Source: Streptosporangium canum (GTDB lineage: Bacteria; Actinomycetota; Actinomycetes; Streptosporangiales; Streptosporangiaceae). From it: DNA of 64,000 nt. Each line of letters opens with the position of its first letter. The stretch's first letter is position 1. Shown here in pieces: positions 45,504 through 54,462 of this stretch. The stretch is from positions 23,555 through 87,554 of the forward strand of contig NZ_FOQY01000010.1 of NCBI RefSeq assembly GCF_900113865.1. Direction: 5' to 3'. The translations under genes and the position numbers were made by a program. Under the pieces are notes generated by a model that was not told the origin of the DNA, ran no database searches, and saw only the letters and a list, made by a program, of their open reading frames with translations.

Positions 45504-45698
45504 CCTCCCCCGACCTCCGGGCAGGCGGGATCATTCCCCACTTCTCCCCATCCCCCTGAACCCGGAGCTGGTCCACGTCTGACGGCTCCCCCGTGCCGAG
45601 CGTGGACCTTCCCAAAGGCCGGCGTCCATGGACCTGATCCCACCCTTGTCCTGGACGCCGGCCTCCCATCTCAGCCACAGAGAAAGCCGGTGGTTCTC

Positions 45699-46016
45699 AT
45701 GGCCACGCCAGCGAAAGATCCCGGTCACGTCCGGCGAAGAGGCCACCGCCGTCGCGGGGCAGAGCCGGCACGCACCGACCCCCCTGGCGCGGAACCCGCA
45801 GCGAGCCCGGACAGCGCCACCGAACTGGCCCGCGACCTGGAGTCCGGTCATCCAGGATGGGTCATCCTCTGGCGCCGCTGGGCCCGCCGCTACTGGGCCT
45901 TCCCGCTCTGGATCGCCAACGCCCCCGAACCCATCGAAGCCGGACACGTCCAGGATCTACTGGCCCAGATGAGCGACATCGAACTCCAGCACTCACCGCC
46001 GGCTACCAACGGCTAA
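45699..46016 (+). CDS. Small uncharacterised protein
   Basis: This 105-residue protein is basic and proline-rich at the N-terminus and has a tryptophan-rich segment WVILWRRWARRYWAFPLW in its second half, followed by an acidic end. I do not recognise the family. ATG 45699 follows GGTGG; GTG 45690 is also in frame. It lies 195 bp after the RsbW-like gene and may belong to the same regulatory locus. Confidence 0.5.
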   Translation: MATPAKDPGHVRRRGHRRRGAEPARTDPPGAEPAASPDSATELARDLESGHPGWVILWRRWARRYWAFPLWIANAPEPIEAGHVQDLLAQMSDIELQHSPPATNG

Positions 46017-46119
46017 CCCACACACCATCTCCCTGGACGCGAACCCCGCGGGCTCGTCCAGGAACCGGGGCAGCGCCTCGTCGATCATCAGGGTGGACAT
46101 GTCCGGCGACATGGCACCG

Positions 46120-47736
46120 CTACGCGACTTCGGCCGACCTCAAACGCGCCGCCAGTCGCTTGTTGACGGCGTCCTGATCGAAAGGAACGGAGTCTTCGGG
46201 GTATTCGGGGTCATAGTGCTCGATCGGGTTGTCCCCCTTGCCGCCCACGCAGACCGGGTGGGTGACTTCATCATGGACCTTCTCCAGGACGATCTCGTGC
46301 TTCCAGCAGTCACCGAGATCGTAAATATAAGTGATCTTCGAGCGAGGTGACGGAAGCGCCCGGTTGATCCGGTAGGCGTACTCGTCGCCGCACTCCTCCA
46401 GCCCGTGGAAGGGATCGGCATACCTGCGTTTGGCGGTCTCGAACACGTGTAGGTGATCGTCGCCCCAGCCGAACAGGACACGGATCACTCCGTGCAGGCC
46501 TCCCAGGGTGAGGTTCTCGGGGACCAGAACACGCCGCCACAGCCCGCCGTACAGGGAGATCTTGAGCTGGTAGGCGGGAATCGGCGGCGGGGTGGACGGT
46601 AGCGCGGCCAGCAGAACAGCGGCATCGGGATGGCCGCTGTCGCGTACGGCGTCACGGGCGCCTCCGTCGACCACGTCACGCAGGATGTACCAGGCGTCGG
46701 TCACGCCGTGGCGCTCCAGTGCGGCCAGGGCATGGTCGGTCGCGATCCACCACAGGTCCCTCTGAGCGAGAGCGGGCCCATCGTCCAGGTCGGCGAGAGC
46801 CGACCTGGCATGCGCGCCGAGCACGGGATGCTCGCGCACTTCACGCCAGAGTGGCAGGGCGTACTCGCCGCGTTCGCCGATCACCTCGACAGCGCTGATC
46901 CGTCCGGCAGGGGTGGCATCCGCGGCGGCCAGCAGCAGTTCTCGAAGGGCGTCACGCGTGGAATCGACCCGGAACGGGTCGATGTCGAGCCAGCGCCACA
47001 CCGGTTCCCAGATCTCCTCCTCGGGCAAGACCGCCAGCAAGCGCAGCACCTCAGCGGCGGGCAGGTCCCTGGTGATCGGCGGCGGGACCCGACGGCCGAG
47101 TTCGGCCCGCGCGTACTCCCCCAGAGGCGTGAGCGCCATGCGTCGGTCGAGCGCGCCGAAGTCGCGCAGGATCTCGACGACCCGATCAACGGGATGCACC
47201 ATGACCTCTTCGGTCAGGTAGGGGGCGTCCCAGTCCCAGTCACCGCGCTGCACCATCATCTCGGCGACCACCTGACGCAACGCCTGCCCGAACGGCGGCG
47301 GCTCGGTGACCATCACGGTGAGCGTCACCTGGCAGACAATGCGCGAGTCGGCGTCACACGGATCGATCACCTGCGCCTGGAGCACCTGTTCCAGCGCCAC
47401 GAACCAGGCCTGCGGGGTCGTCTCCGCCGGTGCCTCCACTCGTACGGCGCGGCTTCCGGAGATCGTGATGAATCCGGCGGCCAGTGCGGTCACCCACGGA
47501 CGATGGACTGCGGCGATGTCGCCGGCTCGCCGGACCTTGGCCGGGCACGGCACACCCAGAGCCTCGGCGGCCTGCGGGACCAGTACGGGTTTGAGCGCAC
47601 CGCCAGGGGTGACCGCCCGCCCGGCCCCCACCCAGACGGAAAGCGCGCGGGCGGCAGCGAGCGCGTCACAATGACCGGCATCAAGAGAGAGCTGAGGCGC
47701 CACACGCGTCAGCTTAAAGGCCAGACCCGGGCACAT
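46120..47736 (-). CDS. pRiA4b ORF-3-like (IS1096 TnpR-like) domain protein
   Basis: This 538-residue protein has a helical N-terminal part and a C-terminal ORF-3 domain from about 380: YQLKISLYGGLWRRVLVPEN, LFGWGDDHLHVFE, KITYIYDLGDCWKHEIVLEK and HYDPEYPEDSVPFD. The family is often linked to plasmids and insertion sequences, but its activity is unknown. ATG 47736 lacks a strong ribosome binding site; a nearby GTG is possible. It shows a general likeness to the 681-residue protein at 32876-34921 in its middle part. Confidence 0.8.
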   Translation of the reverse strand: MCPGLAFKLTRVAPQLSLDAGHCDALAAARALSVWVGAGRAVTPGGALKPVLVPQAAEALGVPCPAKVRRAGDIAAVHRPWVTALAAGFITISGSRAVRVEAPAETTPQAWFVALEQVLQAQVIDPCDADSRIVCQVTLTVMVTEPPPFGQALRQVVAEMMVQRGDWDWDAPYLTEEVMVHPVDRVVEILRDFGALDRRMALTPLGEYARAELGRRVPPPITRDLPAAEVLRLLAVLPEEEIWEPVWRWLDIDPFRVDSTRDALRELLLAAADATPAGRISAVEVIGERGEYALPLWREVREHPVLGAHARSALADLDDGPALAQRDLWWIATDHALAALERHGVTDAWYILRDVVDGGARDAVRDSGHPDAAVLLAALPSTPPPIPAYQLKISLYGGLWRRVLVPENLTLGGLHGVIRVLFGWGDDHLHVFETAKRRYADPFHGLEECGDEYAYRINRALPSPRSKITYIYDLGDCWKHEIVLEKVHDEVTHPVCVGGKGDNPIEHYDPEYPEDSVPFDQDAVNKRLAARLRSAEVA

Positions 47737-47864
47737 CAGGCGAACGACTGCGGCGGCCGCAAGGAGGCTTCGGGGATACCAACCGAAATCCCTTGCGCGG
47801 ACCGCCCGTTCCTTGACCGGTATTGCCGCCCGGCGGATGCCGAGGCTCGCCCGGGCGTCTTGGT

Positions 47865-48177
47865 TTAGAGGGTGCGCCGCTCCCGGTAGAGGACCTCGAC
47901 GAACACGATCTCCTCGTCCACTACGTCGAGGATGAGCATCCCTTCGACGGGCTTCAGCATGATGTTCCAGTGCCCGTCCCCGTAGGCGCCGTCCGGCGGC
48001 GCGGCGGTGTGGAAGCTCATGCAGAAGTCGTCCCCGCACCCGCAGGCGGAGTGCACGCGCAGGCCGTCCACCGACGCGGCCAGGACGTCTTCCCCTTCTT
48101 GCCGGAGGAGAACGGCCAGTTCCGCCGCGAGTCGGGGGAACGCCTCCCGCACCAACTGTCCCGAGCCGATGTCCACC
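47865..48177 (-). CDS. Uncharacterised small protein with a CGCGDDFC motif
   Basis: This 103-residue protein has LVREAFPRLAAELAVLLRQE, then VHSACGCGDDFCMSFHTA with three cysteines that could hold a metal, then LKPVEGMLILDVVDEEIVFV EVLYRERR. Similar proteins are common in actinomycetes without a known role. I chose GTG 48177; GTG 48242 would leave only 4 bp to the divergent NADAR gene start. Confidence 0.65.
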
Positions 48178-48245
48178 GCCTCAGCGTAGCCCCCCGGAAA
48201 GCTCGCGATATCGGATAGTCCATTCGTATCCGGGGATGGCACGGT

Positions 48246-48824
48246 ATGACGATGTCCGAGACCATGAGGCTGCCCCGCTCCGTCGAGGAGGCGATCACCG
48301 CCGAGCAGGCAGGCCGACGGCTCCGCTACCTGTTCTTCTGGGGCCATCAGCCATCCCGTGGCGGGGGTGTCGGCGCCGGGTGCCTCAGCCAGTGGTGGGA
48401 GGTCGCCTTCACTGCGGACGGGCACCTCTTCCGGTCGGCCGAGCACTACATGATGGCGCACAAGGCGTGGCTGTTCGGCGACGGCGAGACCGCGGCGCGG
48501 ATCCTCGCCGCCGGGCATCCCGGCGAGGCCAAGAAGCTCGGCCGCGAGGTCCGCGGCTTCGAGGAGGCCGTGTGGGACGAGCACCGCTACGAGATCGTGG
48601 TGCGTGGCAACATCGCCAAGTTCGGCCGGCACCCGGAGCTGAGAGACTTCCTGCTCGGCACCCGTGGCCGCGTCCTGGTCGAGGCCAGCCCCGTCGATCG
48701 GATCTGGGGCATCGGACTCACCGCCGACGACGAGCGCGCCGCCTCCCCCGCCACCTGGCGGGGCCCGAACCTGCTCGGCTTCGCCCTCATGGACGCCCGC
48801 GACGCCCTGGACACCGCACCGTGA
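48246..48824 (+). CDS. NADAR-family (YbiA-like) protein
   Basis: This 192-residue protein has the NADAR pattern: LSQWWEVAFTADGHLFRSAEHYMMAHKAW read in parts as LSQWWEV and SAEHYMM, then IAKFGRHPELRDFLLGT and DRIWGIGLTADD. Bacterial YbiA relatives hydrolyse N-glycosidic bonds in riboflavin intermediates or remove ADP-ribose. ATG 48246 and 48252 are both possible. The following gene overlaps by 4 nt (GTGA), so they form a two-gene unit. Confidence 0.85.
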   Translation: MTMSETMRLPRSVEEAITAEQAGRRLRYLFFWGHQPSRGGGVGAGCLSQWWEVAFTADGHLFRSAEHYMMAHKAWLFGDGETAARILAAGHPGEAKKLGREVRGFEEAVWDEHRYEIVVRGNIAKFGRHPELRDFLLGTRGRVLVEASPVDRIWGIGLTADDERAASPATWRGPNLLGFALMDARDALDTAP

Positions 48825-49609
48825 AACAGGGCTGGCTGGACGAGGTGGACCGGGTGTTCGCGGCGGTGCCGCCGCTGGACCGCGAGGTCGGCGGCTGCAC
48901 CCGCTGCCACACCGAAGAGGATCTGCGCCTGCTCGGCGGCGACCCCGCGGCCGTACCCGACGAACTCGTCGCGAGCTTCATGCGAAAGACCGTCGACCAC
49001 TGGGACGAGGACCAGTATCCGCTGCTGTGGCGCCGCCTGATGCCTCGCGTCCTGCGTTACCTGGCGTCGGACGCTCCGGGTGGCGACCCGGCCGGAGAGC
49101 TTCGCGGCCTGGCCTCCTACGGCGCGGGCTTCGCCGGCTGGCCCGCACACGAGCGGGCCGCCGCCGAGCGGGCCTTCGCCGCCCTGCTCGCCGCGGCACT
49201 CACCGACGGACGGCCCGCCGAACGCGTCGCCGAGCTCGTGGAGGGCCTCGCCCATGCGACCGAGGATCTGCGGCCCTGGCTGGACCGCCTCGCGGGCCTG
49301 CCTGGTCACGAGGCCGACGCCGGGCTGGTACGGCTGGCCTGCCACTGGTCGACCGCCCTGCTGTGGGAGGAAGAGCTGTTCACCTGGTGGTACGACGGGG
49401 ACCCGCAGGTTCTGGCCGATTGGCTGCCCGCCCAGCGTGGCCGCATCGCGTCCTTCGCCGCGGCGCATCGCTGCAAGTCCGCCGCCGACGCCGTCGTCGC
49501 CATCGACCGGCTCCAGGCGGGCGAGCCGAGCCCCTGGTTCTACCCCGGCGCCACGGGCTACCCGATGAGAGGCTTGGACCCGCGGCTGCTCCGCGTCGTC
49601 ACGCGGTGA
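48821..49609 (+). CDS. Uncharacterised protein co-translated with the NADAR gene
   Basis: This 262-residue protein starts with GTG overlapping the NADAR stop. It is mostly helical, with CTRCHTEEDLRLLGG near residue 27 (a CxxCH that could bind haem or zinc), W-rich segments such as EELFTWWYDGDPQ, and YPGATGYPM near the end. No named domain is visible. The coupling suggests a role with the NADAR enzyme. Confidence 0.75.
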   Translation: MKQGWLDEVDRVFAAVPPLDREVGGCTRCHTEEDLRLLGGDPAAVPDELVASFMRKTVDHWDEDQYPLLWRRLMPRVLRYLASDAPGGDPAGELRGLASYGAGFAGWPAHERAAAERAFAALLAAALTDGRPAERVAELVEGLAHATEDLRPWLDRLAGLPGHEADAGLVRLACHWSTALLWEEELFTWWYDGDPQVLADWLPAQRGRIASFAAAHRCKSAADAVVAIDRLQAGEPSPWFYPGATGYPMRGLDPRLLRVVTR

Positions 49610-49749
49610 CCTCCGTGAGCTTCGGCACCCGCGCGATCGACCCGGCGCCGGGCGGCGGCACGGCCGTGGAGGCAGTCCTCCCGGTCACCGTCCGCCGGGA
49701 TCCGGATCCGGTCTGCTTCGGTGTCACACTCGCGGCGCGCAGGGCGCCG

Positions 49750-50121
49750 TCACCGGTAGCGGAAGCCGTCGAGAAAGCGACGGAAGACCCCGCCCACACG
49801 GGGCAGGGGCTCGGCCGGCGGCGCCACCGCGCGCTGCCGGGCGATGGGCTGGTCGTAGTCGGTCCGCGCGATGGCGTCGACGACCTGCCGCTCGTCGAAG
49901 TCCTCGGACCCTTCGATCACGGGCACGAAACCGACCATCATCCCGTTGCGCATCACCAGGGCTTCGAGGCCCGCCGTACCGTCGGTGTCCCAGTCCGCCT
50001 CACGCCCGCCGGGCAACAGCACGCGCACCCCGAACTGGTAAACGCCGACCCTCGCCAGATGGGCGTCTATGCCACGCTCGCGCAACGCGTCGACGACCCG
50101 CCGGGCCCGGTTCTCATCCAC
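49750..50121 (-). CDS. Uncharacterised 123-residue protein
   Basis: The protein contains RVVDALRERGIDAHLARVGV, LLPGGREADWDTDGTAGLEA and FVPVIEGSEDFDERQVVDAI, and looks like a compact alpha/beta fold. I do not recognise the family. GTG 50121 has GGGAGA just before it; GTG 50172 is in frame and would add 17 residues. The gap upstream (50122-50401) shows no further gene. Confidence 0.55.
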   Translation of the reverse strand: MDENRARRVVDALRERGIDAHLARVGVYQFGVRVLLPGGREADWDTDGTAGLEALVMRNGMMVGFVPVIEGSEDFDERQVVDAIARTDYDQPIARQRAVAPPAEPLPRVGGVFRRFLDGFRYR

Positions 50122-50401
50122 CTCTCCCAAGATAACCGGGCCGATCCGCCCGCGAGCAGACGTCCTCGACACGAGGTCCGGTACGGTCGTCCGGCGGCTG
50201 CCGTGGCGAAAGCGACGTGGAGAGCATGCCCAGGAGGGCGCCTTGCCCCGGCCGGCGGACGCCAGCGGCCTCCAGCGGGATCCGGAAACACTCGAAACCG
50301 GTGGGGTGGGATGCCTCGAAGATCCCGGACAGGCAAGTGACCTGAGATTCTTCCCCGCTCACACAGCACTCGTGGGAATCGGTTCGGTGGGCCAATCCCT
50401 G

Positions 50402-50734
50402 TCAGGCGACTTTCCAGGTTCGATCGCCCAGGGTCGCGACGAGATCAACCGTTCCTCCGAGCGCCGTGACATAGGCACGTACGACATCGATGCCGGACAC
50501 CTCGCCGTTCTCGATCTTAGAGATTCGCGCCTGCGTCACCCCAAGAGCCTCGGCGAGTTCCACCTGGGTGATGCCGGCCGCCTTACGCATCTCGGCGAGC
50601 TGATAGCCGCGTACGTACGCCTCCCGGCGCTGACGGGCAGCCTCTTGCCCGACCACCTGCTCGGCATCCGAACGCGGGTCGAGCGCCCGCGCCTTCGCCT
50701 TGACGTCGGTCCACTTGGAGTATCCGCCGCTCAT
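50402..50734 (-). CDS. HigA-like XRE antitoxin
   Basis: This 110-residue protein has a helix-turn-helix at about 48-85 (LAEMRKAAGITQVELAEALG and VTQARISKIENGE) and a short C-terminal beta-like segment VDLVATLGDRTW. Its start overlaps the toxin stop by 4 nt (ATGA). In HigBA-type loci the toxin gene comes first, as here. It should bind the toxin and the promoter. Confidence 0.88.
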   Translation of the reverse strand: MSGGYSKWTDVKAKARALDPRSDAEQVVGQEAARQRREAYVRGYQLAEMRKAAGITQVELAEALGVTQARISKIENGEVSGIDVVRAYVTALGGTVDLVATLGDRTWKVA

Positions 50735-51102
50735 CGCCCCTCCTCCTTCAACGCGATCAAGTGCTCTTCGAACCGTTCATCGGCCAATGGGATCGCCTGG
50801 CGGTACCAGCCTTCCCAGTTGCCGGCTTTGTCGCCGGCCACCAGGAAGATGGCTTCCCGAGCCGGGTCGAACGCGAAGATGATCCGAATTTCACTACTCC
50901 CCGATGAGGGAGGCCGCAGCTCCTTCATGTTGTGAAAGCGGCTCCCCTGCAGCCGGTCGACCAACGGCCGCCGAGCCGTCGGCCCCTCCTCCGCGAGTTG
51001 GTCGATGGCGTCCTTGATCAGATCTGCCGTCTCGGAATCACTCACGCAGATCTCCAGATACCACGCTTCCACCTCGGGATGCAGACTGATCTCCCAGCTC
51101 AT
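50731..51102 (-). CDS. HigB-like (RelE/Gp49 superfamily) toxin
   Basis: This 123-residue protein starts MSWEISLHPEVEAWYLEI and includes LVDRLQGSRFHNMKELRPPS, EIRIIFAFDPAREAIFLVAGDKAGNW read in parts as IRIIFAFDP and LVAGDKAGN, a pattern of the phage Gp49/HigB group. Relatives cut mRNA on the ribosome. A TATAAT box lies six bases upstream of the ATG, so the message is probably leaderless. Confidence 0.88.
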   Translation of the reverse strand: MSWEISLHPEVEAWYLEICVSDSETADLIKDAIDQLAEEGPTARRPLVDRLQGSRFHNMKELRPPSSGSSEIRIIFAFDPAREAIFLVAGDKAGNWEGWYRQAIPLADERFEEHLIALKEEGR

Positions 51103-51108
51103 CGCCCT

Positions 51109-51114
51109 ATTATA
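51109..51114 (-). promoter_or_regulatory. TATAAT box of the HigBA pair, likely leaderless start
   Basis: TATAAT reads on the minus strand from 51114 to 51109 and ends six bases before the toxin ATG. Transcription would start at or next to the ATG, so no ribosome binding site would be present. A clear -35 box is not seen. Confidence 0.6.
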
Positions 51115-51243
51115 ACCGATCAGTCATATCGGGGACGGGGTAAACAGCCTTCTGGGCACGCCACAGGATGACGATCAGTTGCATGATCTATTTTCGGCTC
51201 TGCCGGAGCCTCCGAGTCGAAGAGGAGTTCGGCCACGCCCCAT

Positions 51244-51279
51244 GATCAACGCCAGGCGACTGATTAACGCAAGGCGACG
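51244..51279. repeat. 18-bp imperfect tandem repeat in a 357-bp gap
   Basis: Two 18-bp units (51244-51261 and 51262-51279) agree at 15 positions. They lie in the gap 51103-51459 between the HigBA pair and the DUF6493-type gene. I see no gene in this gap. Confidence 0.4.
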
Positions 51280-51459
51280 GTCACCCGGACAGCCGCATAC
51301 GGGCCCCGGGCCGGAGAAACCGGGACCCACGCCTTGGACGGCTTGTCCCCGGACACCTCAGACAGGCTGGTACCCGGGCACCTCCGTCAGCGGAAATGTC
51401 GGCGGGTTCTGTAAAGATCTCCAATCCCGGCCGAACATCTGATCTTGGAGATCCGTGAC

Positions 51460-54321
51460 ATGGGACCGAAGCACGTGCGGTTGACCGCCTGGGAGCAGGT
51501 GCGCCAGCTCGTCGACACCGGCGACGTGGCCAAGATCGTGGAGACGGTGACGGCGCTCGACGACGCCGGACGGCGGGAGGTGGCACGCGAGCTGCCCGGA
51601 TACGTGGCGGTGGCGCGGGAGAAGGCGTGGCAGCCGCTGGCGGACCACGAGGCCGAACGCGACCGGGTCCGGCAGGCCCAGCGGACGGAGGCGCAGCGGC
51701 TGCGCGACGCCGGGGAGATCTCCGAGCACCATTTCACCCAGCTGTGGTCGATGGCCTGGCACGACGACGACTGGGAGACCCGGCCCAGAACCGACGGCTG
51801 GATCGAGCCGATGCGGATCGCGGGCGCGGGCACGATCGGCGGCGCGGCGGCCGTGGTGACCTGGATCAACCGCCGGGACTTCGATCGCTGGGACTTCGAT
51901 CGCTGGGACGTCGCCGGCGGGATCGAGCCGCTGCTTGCGGTGATCGCCGCGCGGCCCGCCGAATGGCAGGCCGATCTGGCCGTACGGCTCGCGCTCCGGA
52001 TCCGTCCCCGGCGCCGTCGGAACCTGGGTGATCAGAACCTGGCGCCGGCGCTCGCCCTGCTCCGCCGTACCGGCGTGACCCCGCCCGCGCACGACCCGCT
52101 CGTGGTCGGGTGGGTGTCCCGGGAGGCCAGGCTCAGCGAGCTGCGGACCGATCCGCTGCTCGACCACCTGCTGCCGCGGATCTTCGAGGCCGACGGCGTC
52201 GGCCGGGCGCTGCGGGACGAGCGGCCCGACCCGGCCGGCGCGACCTCCTGGCTCGGCGCTCTCCGCACCCTCGCGGCCGAGGGACGGGTGCCGCGCACGC
52301 TGATGCTCGACGGCTGCCGGCGGCGCTTCCTGCTCGGCGGCGAAGGTCCCGACCTGCGGTTCTTCGCCCGCCTCCACGAGCTGCTCGAACCCGCTCCCGC
52401 TGAGATCGAGCCCCACGCGATCGACTACCTGCGGCTGCTGCCCACCGCGCCGGGGCCGGTGGCCGAGCTGTCGCTGAAGCACCTGCGGCGGTTGACCGGC
52501 CTCGATCCGGCGGACGTGGTGGAGGCGCTGGAGGGGCTGCTGTTCCGCGCCGAGGGCGGCCTGGTCCGCGCCGGTCTGAGCTGGCTGGAGGAGTCCGTAC
52601 GGCAGGCGCCCGATCGGGCCGACGAGCTGGCTCCCGCCCTGGCCATGGCGTTCGGCCACGAGGCGCGAGCCGTACAGGAACGGGCTGTGCGCCTGGCGGT
52701 CCGGCACGCCGGGCGTTTCACCCCGCTCGGCGCCGAGGTCCTCCGCGGCGGCACGGGCAGGCTGGCGCCCGACCTGCACAACCGGCTGGCCGCGGTCGTC
52801 GGGGGCGAGACCGTCGAGGAGCCGGAACCCGAGCCCGAGCCCGAGGAGGTGTTCGTCCCGCGGCCGCTGCCCACCCCGCCCCTGCCGGTCCCGGCCATCG
52901 CCCCGCCCGGCACTGCCAGGCAGCTGGCCCGCATGTATCTGCGCGAGGGCTGGCGAGCGGCCGAACGCTGCCTGGCCGCCTTCGTCCGGCTCGCCGCGCA
53001 GGACCGGGAGTCGCTGCGCGCGGAGCTGGCCCCGCTCGTCAAGCACCATGAGAAGCGGTTGATCTCGGAGGAGTGGCGAGAGCCCGCCGATTGGATGGTC
53101 GCCTTCGCGGCCGAGCTGGTCGACCCCGGACGGGTGCACGAGAGCCATCACAGCGCGTTCGTCAACCGCGTCCTGCGCGAGCGCGGGCTCCCGCCTGTGG
53201 CGGTCGAGGAGATCGACCACCTGCCGAGGTCCAACCGGGTCTCGCCGCTGCACCGCTTCGTCCTGCGCCGCCACGCGGAGATCCTCGCCGCGCTGAGGGC
53301 CGGGACCCTGCCGCCGCTGCTGCTCGCCACGCCGAGCCTGTCCAACGGCCGGCTCGACCCGGCCGAGCTGGTGGTCAGGCTGGAGACCCTGGAGGCGGCG
53401 GACGCCGTGCCGCTGCCCGCCGACTTCCAGCAGGCGCTGCTCAGGCTGCCCCGGCGGATCGACCCGGCGGTGGCCGTACGGGCCGCGGCGCTGGAGTCGG
53501 AGGCGGGCCGCCGGGCGGCCCGCTGGATGGCCGACGGCGGGCTGCCCGACCCCGCCGTACGGGTGGCCTGGTCGGGGGAGGACGACGGCCTCGGGTCGCG
53601 GATCTGGATGACCTCCACCGTGCGGGCCGCGCCCACCGGCCTGCCCCTGATCGACGAACTGCTCGCCGACCAGCCCCGGCACGTCAACCCCGTGTGCGAC
53701 GGGCACCTCGGGGACCTCATGGAGTGGTGGGCCGCCGTCCTGCCCTCCCACCGGGAGGTGGTCGCCGCCCATCTCCTGCCGCACCAGCCGGTCCCCACCT
53801 GGAGCGCGGCGATGCACTCGCGGTGCCTGGACGATCTCGCCGCCGCCGAGGGACCCGCCGGACGGGCCGTCGCCATCCTGCTCGCGCACCGGATCTTCCC
53901 CTCACCGTTCACCCACGACAGCACCACTCCCGCTTTCCGCGCGCTCCGGAGCCTGGCCGCCGCCGGTGATCTCCCGGCCGAGGACGTCGGCACGGAACTC
54001 GCCCAGCGGGTGCTCCGGGGTGAGATCACGCTGCGGCTCCTGGTGGACACGGTGGAAGCCGAGGCCGCGAACGGCACCCACCACCACATGTGGCGAGCTC
54101 TCACCGCGGCGTTGCCCTTCCTGCTCCCCGCCCAGGGCAGCCGCCCCACCGCCGCCCACACCGACCTGGTCGCCCTGGCGGCCCGCCTCGCCCGCTGGTC
54201 GGAGGCCCGGGGGCGGATCCCCGCCCTGGCCGCCTTCGCGGCACGCAAGGGCTCCAGCCGCATCCTCCGGCACGCCAGGTCCCTCCACGACCTGCTGGCG
54301 TCCGGGGACGGCCCCCGGTGA
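51460..54321 (+). CDS. Large DUF6493-type helical-repeat protein
   Basis: This 953-residue protein resembles the DUF6493 family of actinobacterial proteins, which are long, helical, repeat-like and of unknown function. Helical repeats occupy most of the length, with a Pro/Glu linker (PEPEPEPEE) near 455 separating two halves. No membrane or catalytic segment is visible. A 15-bp exact duplication gives FDRWDFDRWD near residue 145. I chose ATG 51460, nine bases after GGAG; a TTG at 51445 is also in frame. Family assignment is from general layout and is moderate. Confidence 0.75.
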   Translation: MGPKHVRLTAWEQVRQLVDTGDVAKIVETVTALDDAGRREVARELPGYVAVAREKAWQPLADHEAERDRVRQAQRTEAQRLRDAGEISEHHFTQLWSMAWHDDDWETRPRTDGWIEPMRIAGAGTIGGAAAVVTWINRRDFDRWDFDRWDVAGGIEPLLAVIAARPAEWQADLAVRLALRIRPRRRRNLGDQNLAPALALLRRTGVTPPAHDPLVVGWVSREARLSELRTDPLLDHLLPRIFEADGVGRALRDERPDPAGATSWLGALRTLAAEGRVPRTLMLDGCRRRFLLGGEGPDLRFFARLHELLEPAPAEIEPHAIDYLRLLPTAPGPVAELSLKHLRRLTGLDPADVVEALEGLLFRAEGGLVRAGLSWLEESVRQAPDRADELAPALAMAFGHEARAVQERAVRLAVRHAGRFTPLGAEVLRGGTGRLAPDLHNRLAAVVGGETVEEPEPEPEPEEVFVPRPLPTPPLPVPAIAPPGTARQLARMYLREGWRAAERCLAAFVRLAAQDRESLRAELAPLVKHHEKRLISEEWREPADWMVAFAAELVDPGRVHESHHSAFVNRVLRERGLPPVAVEEIDHLPRSNRVSPLHRFVLRRHAEILAALRAGTLPPLLLATPSLSNGRLDPAELVVRLETLEAADAVPLPADFQQALLRLPRRIDPAVAVRAAALESEAGRRAARWMADGGLPDPAVRVAWSGEDDGLGSRIWMTSTVRAAPTGLPLIDELLADQPRHVNPVCDGHLGDLMEWWAAVLPSHREVVAAHLLPHQPVPTWSAAMHSRCLDDLAAAEGPAGRAVAILLAHRIFPSPFTHDSTTPAFRALRSLAAAGDLPAEDVGTELAQRVLRGEITLRLLVDTVEAEAANGTHHHMWRALTAALPFLLPAQGSRPTAAHTDLVALAARLARWSEARGRIPALAAFAARKGSSRILRHARSLHDLLASGDGPR

Positions 54322-54410
54322 TCCACCCGCGCCCCGGTCACGGACGGGATCATCCACGCCTGAGCTGCCACTACCCGAAAACGACCTGGGACTTGCTCGG
54401 CCACGGCCTT

Positions 54411-54458
54411 TCTCGCGGATCATTCCTGATCCGCGGACCGGGAATGATCCGGCCGAGA
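54411..54458. terminator. Nested alternative hairpins between converging genes
   Basis: The arm CGGATCATTCC (54416-54426) pairs perfectly with GGAATGATCCG (54441-54451), and five outer pairs (54411-54415 with 54454-54458) extend the stem after a 2-nt bulge. The same arm can also pair locally: CGCGGATCA with TGATCCGCG around TTCC (54414-54435). It lies between the DUF6493-type gene and the SDR gene and is probably a two-way terminator. Confidence 0.6.
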
Positions 54459-54462
54459 GGTG

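Noticed and set aside
47865..48632. Long minus-strand frame extending across the NADAR gene
   Set aside because: Only the part below 48177 has a plausible protein; the upstream part is a shadow of the NADAR gene.
50173..50401. Short minus-strand frame with FEASHPTGFECFRIPLE
   Set aside because: No start with a ribosome binding site and no family match that I recognise.
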